NCBI RefSeq assembly: GCF_002022665.1
Contig: NZ_CP019788.1
Span: forward strand, 868,001 to 932,000
Direction: 5' to 3'
DNA from: Bartonella sp. JB63
GTDB taxonomy: Bacteria; Pseudomonadota; Alphaproteobacteria; Rhizobiales; Rhizobiaceae
DNA: 64,000 nt
Shown here: positions 54,659 to 64,000 of the stretch, in pieces
Position numbering within the stretch: position 1 is the first letter of the stretch
Layout: every line of letters starts with the position of its first letter
The notes under the pieces: model-generated
What the model was told of the DNA's origin: nothing
What the model saw: the letters and a program-made list of their open reading frames with translations, nothing else
Databases searched by the model: none
Translations under genes and position numbers: made by a program

Positions 54659-57514
54659 TTAAAACTGATAGCGTATACCCCCAGAAATACTTGTGCCAGA
54701 GAAACCTGCTTTAGTGAGTTTATGTTTATATAATAAATCGCCATGAAACACTATTTCAGAAAGTAATTGGGCATGAATGCCTAGCCCTGCCTCCACTGTA
54801 GAACCAAATGCCCCTAACTGAAAAGCATTTTTAAAATGTACTATCTGTTTATTTTCATAACTATGCGCAAAATGAAATTTGCTATAAAAAGAAACTATAC
54901 GCTCCTCTTCAGACCCTGTCATAACTTTAATGAAACGACTACCAACACGTGCAATCCATTGGTTATGATTTCCTAAATCTATATCAAACCGATCAATATC
55001 ACGAGCCTTATCAAACATGACAGACTGATAAATAACTTGTATCTGTGGCTCAATAACAAACCCATCATAATTCGTTACTATAGCTTGCCCTCCCATTAAA
55101 GAAGAACTCAGAAGATCACCCTTTAAAGTCGCTGTTTTCCCTCGAGCCAAAGTCGAAACAATACCTTTAAAGGAACTAAAAGAAATAAGCCCATTCATAT
55201 AAAAGCCTGTATCACGCTGTAAGTGAGCATAAAACTTTCCTGACCATTTATCAAATACACTCTTTTGACTTTGTTCAACAGCATAAGGCTGAAGAGAGAG
55301 CCTACTATAAGTTCCTATAGCTCCTAAAGACAAAGCACTATGCTTACTCTCTAATGTCTTTACAACACCTGCCATCATAGCATTATAGTCAAGATCAGCA
55401 TTATAACCATATTCAAAAACAGTCAAATTTGAAGCATAGCGATGATGACCGCCATAACCATGTATAAAAAAGTTTGCCTCTTCACTGCTACCAGTTTCAT
55501 TGATCCCATTTCGCCTAGCTTCTAATAGCTCGTATTGATTATTCATATCTACAAAATCTGTATGGAATAAAGCATGAGGCAAAACCAAATAACTTGGAAG
55601 CTGTGGTACAACTGCCAGCACCCTTTTTTTAGGTAAATCTGGTTTCTCCGAACGTTGAGGTTCAAGAGGATCAATATATTCAACTTGAAGACGATAATCC
55701 CAAAAACCTTTATTAGATTTATTACCTCTATTTCCTTCTTCCCCATTAGTTCCAACCAATCTTTGTCTTGGATCCGCAGGACCTAAATCAGAACCTGGAC
55801 CATAAGCATAAAGACGATATTGATAAGGTAAATTATCTAAGGTCATATAATTATTCGACAACTTAAAAGAATCTTGCTCAGCTGTTCCAGAAACCTGTAT
55901 AATAGAAATACCTTTGTTATTTCCAACTCGATCCATTTCATCTCCGCCACTTCCTGAAACAGCTAAAACATGAACTGTAGTCGTACCAGATACATCTCCA
56001 TCGATTAAAACTCGATCCGTCTTTTGATTAGCAATTTCACCCCCTTGATTTAGATAAGTATTAATATAAAGTTGTGCATTACCCTTTGCTGTATAAACAG
56101 TACCACTCCCTTTACCAATACGAAGCGTTTGATAAACATTCGATATCGGCTTTTTAAAAATAACACTACTATCTGAAAGAAGCATAGTAGAAATAGATGA
56201 ATCTATAGCACTCAAACCATTTAAACGCTGCTGTTGCTGTGCCCTTCTTGTTAAAGTCCATGTCGAACCATTGTTCAAATGCAAATCCACTATAGCTCTA
56301 TTGGTAATTAAAGCACCACCTTCTAGTTTAGAGTGGTCAGCCTCAATCTTTAAAACACCACTATTAGCTTGCAACAAAAGATCACCAGAAACAGTTGTAT
56401 TCTCCGATAATTTAAGGCTGAGATCATGATTATTATCAGACTTATCACTATAAATAACCGTACTTTTGGGAACAGTAAAATTTGCTTTCTTCAAAGAAAC
56501 AACTATACTTTTAGAAGGTTCGCTCTTCTTATCTTTATCTAGATGATGTAAATACATGCCATAAAATTGGTCACTATTTACTTGAATATTTGTACCATCA
56601 ATATCAACCTCAATTGGTTTTAAAGCTTCTTCACTTGATTTTACAGTTTCTTTCGGCTCTTCAACATCAAACACCAGACCATGTGCATATTCTAGAGTAA
56701 CATCTCCTTTCTCCATCGTTAAAACACTACCTGGACGTATATGAAAAGCAGTTTGAACAGTAGAAGAAAATACAGCATGCTGATGGTTAATATCGTCACT
56801 TCCTTTAACATTACTAATAGCAATATTGTCTAAAATAATCTCTCCTGTATCTATATAAACTGCATTACCTGACGTAAAAGTAATATCTCCCTTGCCTTCC
56901 TCTCTCCCCATCATAATAGAAGCATTGTCCTTATTTAAAAGACCTACCCCCTTATGACCGACTTTAATGCTGACCCCATCTAAACTAATATAAGCCCAAT
57001 CACCACGAGAATAAACAGCAACCTCACTATCCTCAATTGATCCTGATCCCAGGTATATTAAACTATTGGATTCAGCATTAAGACCTACTGTTAAATCCTT
57101 CAAGGTTCCTTTACCTGAAATAACCGCACCCTCTTGTTCTACCCGCACACCATATATATGCTTAGGTATACGAGTACCTTCTCGTACTGGACCCGAAATC
57201 TTAATACGCTCCAAATCAAGGATAGTATTATTAAACACATATAGTGCAATTTCCCCTTCATTTGGTGTGATTTCTTTTATTTGTTTCTTCCTTTTTGTTT
57301 TATCTTTTTCTATCGACAAATAATATTGTCTTCCTTTTAGAAGGTGGTTTATAATAGGGCCTTCTGTGTTTAGGCTTAGACACTCTTTTACAGTAAAAGT
57401 ACGACCGTCTAATTGTATGCTAGAACATTGTTCAGCTTTTTGACGATTAGCCTTAGCTAGAAGAAAAGAAGAGAGAAGAGAAGAGAAGAGAAGAGAAGAG
57501 AAGATTTGCAGCAT
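54659..57514 (-). CDS. Autotransporter (type V secretion) with phase-variable start
   Basis: 951 residues as read from the ATG at 57514. The N-terminus MLQIFSSLLFSSLLSSFLLA lacks the positive charge expected of a signal peptide; cleavage may be after AKA. The passenger (about 30-680) is rich in beta-helix-like glycine/serine stretches, followed by an autotransporter beta-domain (about 690-951) ending YQF. The C-terminal part is close to Bartonella surface autotransporters such as the BafA/Cfa type, but I cannot assign a subtype. A pentanucleotide repeat forms the signal region; an upstream ATG at 57530 is out of frame by one repeat unit. Confidence 0.85.
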   Translation of the reverse strand: MLQIFSSLLFSSLLSSFLLAKANRQKAEQCSSIQLDGRTFTVKECLSLNTEGPIINHLLKGRQYYLSIEKDKTKRKKQIKEITPNEGEIALYVFNNTILDLERIKISGPVREGTRIPKHIYGVRVEQEGAVISGKGTLKDLTVGLNAESNSLIYLGSGSIEDSEVAVYSRGDWAYISLDGVSIKVGHKGVGLLNKDNASIMMGREEGKGDITFTSGNAVYIDTGEIILDNIAISNVKGSDDINHQHAVFSSTVQTAFHIRPGSVLTMEKGDVTLEYAHGLVFDVEEPKETVKSSEEALKPIEVDIDGTNIQVNSDQFYGMYLHHLDKDKKSEPSKSIVVSLKKANFTVPKSTVIYSDKSDNNHDLSLKLSENTTVSGDLLLQANSGVLKIEADHSKLEGGALITNRAIVDLHLNNGSTWTLTRRAQQQQRLNGLSAIDSSISTMLLSDSSVIFKKPISNVYQTLRIGKGSGTVYTAKGNAQLYINTYLNQGGEIANQKTDRVLIDGDVSGTTTVHVLAVSGSGGDEMDRVGNNKGISIIQVSGTAEQDSFKLSNNYMTLDNLPYQYRLYAYGPGSDLGPADPRQRLVGTNGEEGNRGNKSNKGFWDYRLQVEYIDPLEPQRSEKPDLPKKRVLAVVPQLPSYLVLPHALFHTDFVDMNNQYELLEARRNGINETGSSEEANFFIHGYGGHHRYASNLTVFEYGYNADLDYNAMMAGVVKTLESKHSALSLGAIGTYSRLSLQPYAVEQSQKSVFDKWSGKFYAHLQRDTGFYMNGLISFSSFKGIVSTLARGKTATLKGDLLSSSLMGGQAIVTNYDGFVIEPQIQVIYQSVMFDKARDIDRFDIDLGNHNQWIARVGSRFIKVMTGSEEERIVSFYSKFHFAHSYENKQIVHFKNAFQLGAFGSTVEAGLGIHAQLLSEIVFHGDLLYKHKLTKAGFSGTSISGGIRYQF
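57472..57504. repeat. Pentanucleotide repeat in the autotransporter start
   Basis: 33 bp of uninterrupted period 5 (unit TCTTC on the coding strand, 6.6 copies). Gain or loss of one unit changes the reading frame. It lies 10 bases inside the current start codon. Confidence 0.92.
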
Positions 57515-57893
57515 ATTTAATATTTAACATGTAACAACCCAATAAAGATCAAAATATTTAATATCACATAAACACATTATGAACTATATTACATCAATAA
57601 ATACATTTCAAATTATTATTATAAATAAAGTATCTTTATTACATACCGTATCTCTGTATTAACCTTTACCAATTAAAAACACTTAATATCTCTTAACAGA
57701 AATATTCTTTAAGGTCGATCTTAAAGAAAGAGTCTCTCAATAACTTTATAGAGCTGAACTAAAAACATAGAATGCAGTAAATATTGACCAAAAAACAAAA
57801 AAACTAATTTAAATAAAAAATAACACTTAATAATCACGTATTTTATTATTGGAAAAAATGATATTATAGGAATCAGTGTTTAAAATGAAAATC
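57515..57893. other. Upstream region of the autotransporter
   Basis: About 380 AT-rich bases between the autotransporter start and the ligA stop. It contains the alternative ATG at 57530 and no other gene that I can support. Confidence 0.45.
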
Positions 57894-60098
<2,205 letters not shown>

Positions 60099-60161
60099 TT
60101 ATCATAAAGAGAATCGAATCTAAATGAACATATGCTTGCTAGCATCTTCATTACTTCTCAA

Positions 60162-61829
60162 TTATGCCTGTGCTAAAAGCTTTTGCGCTGCTGCACGTGC
60201 TTCTTCAGTAATTTGTTCTCCTGCCAACATGCGTGCAATTTCTTCTGCACGTTCATGATTTTCTATTTTATTGATATCCGTAACAAAGCATCCTGTATCA
60301 ACACTTTCAACCTTTGAAATAAGAAAATGATTATGGGCTTTAGATGCTACCTGTGGTGCATGTGTGACAGAAAAAACTTGAATATTTTTTGATAAACGCA
60401 GCAACCGCTGTCCAATCGCAGCAGCAACAGCTCCACCAACACCTGTATCAATTTCATCAAAGACCAATGTTGGCGCTGACCCACGCTCAGCTAATACAAC
60501 CTTCAATGCTAATAAAAAACGAGACAATTCACCACCAGAAGCCACACTTAATATCGGCCCTGCTCGTGTTCGAGGATTTGTGCGCACCCAATATTCAACA
60601 CGATCTATACCATCTGGGCTATATTTTTCAGCATCACTCTGTATTTCAACGATAAATTCTGCGTTTTCTAATTTCAACGCTGGTAATTCATTCATAACAC
60701 TTGAAGCTAAACGACGTGCTACTTCCTGGCGTTTTATCGAAAGTGCTTGTGCCAATATGTCATAATCTTTTTGCGCTTTTCGAGCCTCAGTTTCCAAATG
60801 AACTAATGTAGCTTGAGCAGAATCAAAATCAGCAAGTTCAGCACACATCTTATCGCGCAACTGAGCCAGTTCAGTTCCAGAAACATGATATTTACGAGAA
60901 AAACCTCGAAGTGCAAAAAGGCGCTCTTCTACTCGTTCCAATTCGTTAATGTCAAAATCCAAAGCTTGTATTGCAGTTTCAATACCATCTCGCGCTGTTG
61001 CAAGTGCATGTAATGCATCGTCAATAGACTTCACTATAGGTGTAATTAAATCCTGTGCTTCAGGAATTTTACGCTCCAAACGTCTTACCAAATTGGCAAG
61101 AATAGGAATTGGTGATTTCGGACCCCTTAAAAGACCATCAGCCTCTCTAATATCCGTTATTATCTTTTCTAATTTAAGCATATCAGCACGACGAAGAGAC
61201 AAAACATCTTCTTCATCAGCTTTAAAATCAAACTTATCAAGTTCTTCTAAACTTGCTCGAAGATAATCAACTTCACGTGTGGCATTTTGAACTTTGACAC
61301 GTTGTTGTTGCACACGCTCCTTTAACGCATGCCATACATGATAGCATTCACGCAAATTTTCTACTTCACTTTCAAGACCACCAAAAGCATCTAATAATTG
61401 GCGATGCGTACCAATATCAACAAGCGCACGATCATCATGTTGTCCATGAATTTCAACCAACATGCGGCCAATACTGCGCATCAACGCAACGCTAATCACC
61501 TGATCATTTAAAAAACAACGACTACGACCATCATTCGATTGCACGCGCCGTAAAATGATATCACCTTCATCATCAAAGCCATTCTCACATATCAGCCGAC
61601 GCACAGGATGTAAAAAAGGGACATCAAAAATAGCCGTCACCTGCCCATGTGTCATACCATGACGTACAAGGGAAGCATCTCCACGTCCACCAATAGCTAA
61701 TGATAGAGAATCAAGTAGAATGGATTTCCCTGTTCCAGTTTCCCCAGTTAAAACTGATAAGCCTTTTGTAAAGTGAATATCAAGCCTTTCGATCAAAACA
61801 ATATTATGAATCGAAAGCTGCACTAGCAT
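60162..61829 (-). CDS. recN: DNA repair protein RecN
   Basis: SMC-like ATPase for double-strand-break repair, 555 aa. Walker A is GETGTGKS at 29-36. A long coiled-coil middle is followed by the signature and Walker B region (LSVASGGELSRFLLALK, LVFDEIDTGVGGAVAAAIG) and SVTHAPQVASKAHNHFLI. It starts 6 bases after the bamD stop, so the two are co-transcribed in the order bamD-recN-ligA. Confidence 0.95.
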   Translation of the reverse strand: MLVQLSIHNIVLIERLDIHFTKGLSVLTGETGTGKSILLDSLSLAIGGRGDASLVRHGMTHGQVTAIFDVPFLHPVRRLICENGFDDEGDIILRRVQSNDGRSRCFLNDQVISVALMRSIGRMLVEIHGQHDDRALVDIGTHRQLLDAFGGLESEVENLRECYHVWHALKERVQQQRVKVQNATREVDYLRASLEELDKFDFKADEEDVLSLRRADMLKLEKIITDIREADGLLRGPKSPIPILANLVRRLERKIPEAQDLITPIVKSIDDALHALATARDGIETAIQALDFDINELERVEERLFALRGFSRKYHVSGTELAQLRDKMCAELADFDSAQATLVHLETEARKAQKDYDILAQALSIKRQEVARRLASSVMNELPALKLENAEFIVEIQSDAEKYSPDGIDRVEYWVRTNPRTRAGPILSVASGGELSRFLLALKVVLAERGSAPTLVFDEIDTGVGGAVAAAIGQRLLRLSKNIQVFSVTHAPQVASKAHNHFLISKVESVDTGCFVTDINKIENHERAEEIARMLAGEQITEEARAAAQKLLAQA

Positions 61830-61835
61830 ATGAAA

Positions 61836-62729
61836 TCAATTCACCTTACTCTTATAACCACTTAAGACACGTGAAATCCAAGAAGATTTGTGCTCTTGAG
61901 GCAAGATACTATTTTTTTGCAGTAAATCATAAGAAAATTTATACCATTTACTTTCTGGGTAATTTCGCCCCAAAATAGCTGCTGCTGTCTGTGCTTCCAT
62001 AGTTAAACCAAGAGCAAAATTAACTTCTGTTAATCGGAAAAGTGCTTCTTCGATCTGGTTTGTATCTGGATATTCTTCAATCACAGTACGAAACCTTCTA
62101 CCTGCCGCTAAATATTGCCGACCTTCTTCATAGTAACGACCAATTTGCATTTCTTTACCAGCTAATTGTTCTCGACCAAAACGTATTTTAGCCTTAGCAT
62201 CACTGACATATTCTGATTGTGGATAGCGCTCTATTAAAAGTTGCATAGCTGCAATAGCACGCTTAGTATCCCGCTGATCGCGAGTAACATCAGGAATACG
62301 GCGGAAAGATGAAAGACCAATAATATAGTAAGCATAAGCAGAATCATCAGCCAGAGGATAAAGAGAAACATAGTGCTGTGCCATACTAATTGCATCATCA
62401 TACTTAGCTAACCGATAATTTGTAAAAGCGCCCATAACCAATGCTTTACGACCCCACTCAGTATAAGCGTATTGTTTTTCAATAATAGCAAACTTTTTTG
62501 CTGCTTCACTAAGTCGCCCCGCATCAAGATTAGCAAGCGCTTGATTATACAAAACATCCGGTGGATCGATTTTTAAAACATGCACAGATGAATCAAGAAT
62601 ATTTTTACCTTTACCTAAACATCCTGCTAAACAGCAAGTTCCCCCCAAAAAAATTCCAATCAAAACTTTGCGTATAATAGTCAATTTTCTATGTGCTATA
62701 TTCCCAATATACGTATTAGGTTTGTTCAT
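61836..62729 (-). CDS. bamD: BamD outer-membrane assembly lipoprotein
   Basis: TPR lipoprotein of the BAM complex that inserts beta-barrels, 297 aa. The lipobox is LAGC with C37 the lipid-bearing residue. The TPR part contains NQALANLDAGRLSEAAKKFA and LYPLADDSAYAYYIIGLSSF, typical of BamD/ComL. The N-terminus before the lipobox is somewhat long, with HRKLTIIRKVLIGIFLGG as the signal helix. It lies between lpxC and recN. Confidence 0.93.
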   Translation of the reverse strand: MNKPNTYIGNIAHRKLTIIRKVLIGIFLGGTCCLAGCLGKGKNILDSSVHVLKIDPPDVLYNQALANLDAGRLSEAAKKFAIIEKQYAYTEWGRKALVMGAFTNYRLAKYDDAISMAQHYVSLYPLADDSAYAYYIIGLSSFRRIPDVTRDQRDTKRAIAAMQLLIERYPQSEYVSDAKAKIRFGREQLAGKEMQIGRYYEEGRQYLAAGRRFRTVIEEYPDTNQIEEALFRLTEVNFALGLTMEAQTAAAILGRNYPESKWYKFSYDLLQKNSILPQEHKSSWISRVLSGYKSKVN

Positions 62730-62895
62730 AATTTTTCAGCCTCCAGAAAACGTCATCTTGCAAAAAGATACTCATTAAATTTTATATTATATCATTTTTA
62801 AACCAACTAATAGAATCTACATATTCTAACTTTAACATCCACTTTAAAATTATACAGAACAAGGTAAAGTTTTTTAAATTTTCTTTTTATTCTAT

Positions 62896-63780
62896 TCACA
62901 CATTGCTTTTTTCGTAACATGATTCGTCCCGTAAAACAGCTTTAACTAATTCTGAATTAAGCGCATGTCCACTACAATAGGAACGAAATAATCCAATAAA
63001 AGGCGCACCAAGTAAAGCAGTATCACCAACAGCATCAAGCATTTTATGCCGAACAAATTCATTTTCAAAATAAGTACCCGTTGGATTAATAATTTGATTA
63101 TCAAGACCAATAATAAGAGAGTTTTCTAAAGAAGAACCTATTCCTTTCCCAGAAACCCATAATTTTTCTACATCCTTTACAAAACCAAAAGTGCGTGAAT
63201 AAGACAAATCATCTCTAAATCCCTGTGAAGTAAGATCAAAACTTAAATGTTGTTTGCCAATAACAGGTGTAGAAAAAGAAATCGTAACATCAAAACGACG
63301 CCCGTTAAATGGCAAAAATTCTGCCATGGCATTTGCTGTTTCAACGCGCACTGGTTTTTTTATAACAAAATAAGATCGCAACGCTGTCTGCTGGATAATA
63401 CCCGTTTTCTCAAAACCGCGACAATACTGCCATGAAGCACCATCTAAAATAGGGAGTTCATTACTTGACACCTCAATAATAAGATTATCCAAATCATATG
63501 CAGCAATTGCTGCCATCAAATGTTCAATTGTTTCAACTCTTATATCTCCATATCCAAGCACTGTTGATAATTCAGTTGCTCCAATTTGTGATGCATGCGC
63601 TAGAAATATTCGCTCTTTCTCATCTATGCTAGAACGCTTGAAAACAATACCACATTCAACATCAGCTGGATAAATTTTTACAACAGATAAATGTCCACTA
63701 TGAACACCCCGCCCTTTAAACATTAATGTATCTTTAAGAGTCGATTGATATTTTTGCGCCAACTTATAATACCACTTCAA
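62896..63780 (-). CDS. lpxC: UDP-3-O-acyl-N-acetylglucosamine deacetylase
   Basis: Zinc deacetylase, first committed step of lipid A synthesis, 294 aa. Zn ligands H87 (VETIEHLMAAI), H245 and D249 (FVRHKMLDAVGD) are present, and the catalytic H272 is in YCSGHALNSEL. The N-terminal segment TLKDTLMFKGRGVHSGHLS is conserved. It follows ftsZ, the usual gene order in alphaproteobacteria. Confidence 0.96.
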   Translation of the reverse strand: MKWYYKLAQKYQSTLKDTLMFKGRGVHSGHLSVVKIYPADVECGIVFKRSSIDEKERIFLAHASQIGATELSTVLGYGDIRVETIEHLMAAIAAYDLDNLIIEVSSNELPILDGASWQYCRGFEKTGIIQQTALRSYFVIKKPVRVETANAMAEFLPFNGRRFDVTISFSTPVIGKQHLSFDLTSQGFRDDLSYSRTFGFVKDVEKLWVSGKGIGSSLENSLIIGLDNQIINPTGTYFENEFVRHKMLDAVGDTALLGAPFIGLFRSYCSGHALNSELVKAVLRDESCYEKSNV

Positions 63781-63965
63781 TTTTCTTAATAACTTTTTTG
63801 GACTCTCATAAGACCATCAAAATTATCTTTACGGTAAATAATAACACCGTTTAATGAGAAAATTTAAAACTTTCTATAAAATTCTATAAGTTATACTATA
63901 ATAAAACCTCCATTTTACTATGGACAGAAATATATAATTCTCTTTTTGATAAATTTTTCTATCCA

Positions 63966-64000
63966 TTAATGTGCTTGACGGCGCAAAAATGCCGGTATTT
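63966..64000 (-). CDS. ftsZ: Cell division protein FtsZ, C-terminal end (cut by window edge)
   Basis: The last 10 codons read IPAFLRRQAH followed by TAA at 63966-63968. This is the conserved FtsZ C-terminal peptide that binds FtsA and other division proteins. The rest lies outside the window. Position upstream of lpxC supports it. Confidence 0.85.
   Translation of the reverse strand, partial: IPAFLRRQAH

Overview
The window is a chromosomal segment of an AT-rich alphaproteobacterium that I read as Bartonella. The str operon (rpsL-rpsG-fusA), the tolC-popZ-valS block, a circularly permuted two-piece tmRNA, the ftsZ-lpxC-bamD-recN-ligA run, a Hbp-type surface porin, a Fic-OB-BID effector and a large autotransporter fit that genus together. 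The species is not determined here; all assignments rest on reading translated sequence and remembered family motifs, not on searches.

Layout. 1-15.8 kb is core: 5' end of fusA, rpsG, rpsL; xthA; a gltIJKL-type amino-acid ABC operon; valS, popZ, tolC, pcm; tRNA-Cys and tRNA-Asn; an RhlE-type helicase and an exported protein of unknown function. 15.7-23.1 kb is a decayed prophage early region next to tRNA-Leu: AlpA-like regulator, lambda-type exonuclease and Bet recombinase, a repressor/Cro-like switch with repeated operators, and several broken genes (membrane protein, RuvC-like, replication protein, a conserved phage protein, a frameshifted antitoxin beside an intact toxin, an ssb fragment).

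23.2-31.4 kb is a host-interaction island: two YopJ-family acetyltransferase genes, each with the His-Glu-Cys triad, a Fic-OB-BID protein of the VirB/D4 effector type, and a Hbp/Omp25-like porin. The 3.3 kb between the first yopJ and the fic gene looks empty, but on the minus strand it holds stop-ridden remains of phage genes (replication protein, the same conserved phage protein, ssb, an AntA-type antirepressor). The first three follow the same order as in the prophage but inverted, so yopJ-1 lies between two opposed decayed phage segments.

31.9-46.5 kb is core: pdxJ, a RecD-like helicase, miaA, a DegP-type protease with hflK/hflC, folA/thyA, a KgtP-like transporter, ssrA with the ClpX adaptor gene sspB beside it, and uvrD. 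46.9-50.9 kb carries three minus-strand genes for proteins built almost wholly of hexapeptide (left-handed beta-helix) repeats behind a shared N-terminal domain; a direct repeat of about 840 bp, identical wherever I compared it, links them. 51.1-54.5 kb holds sco, prmA and pepP.

54.7-57.5 kb is an autotransporter whose signal-peptide region is made of a CTTCT-type pentanucleotide repeat. An upstream ATG in another frame would join the gene if one repeat unit were gained, which suggests phase variation. 57.9-64 kb is ligA, recN, bamD, lpxC and the last codons of ftsZ.

The parts most worth following up are the phase-variable autotransporter start, the paired YopJ-like genes in a genus that uses type IV rather than type III secretion, the hexapeptide-repeat gene array, and the inverted prophage decay around yopJ-1.
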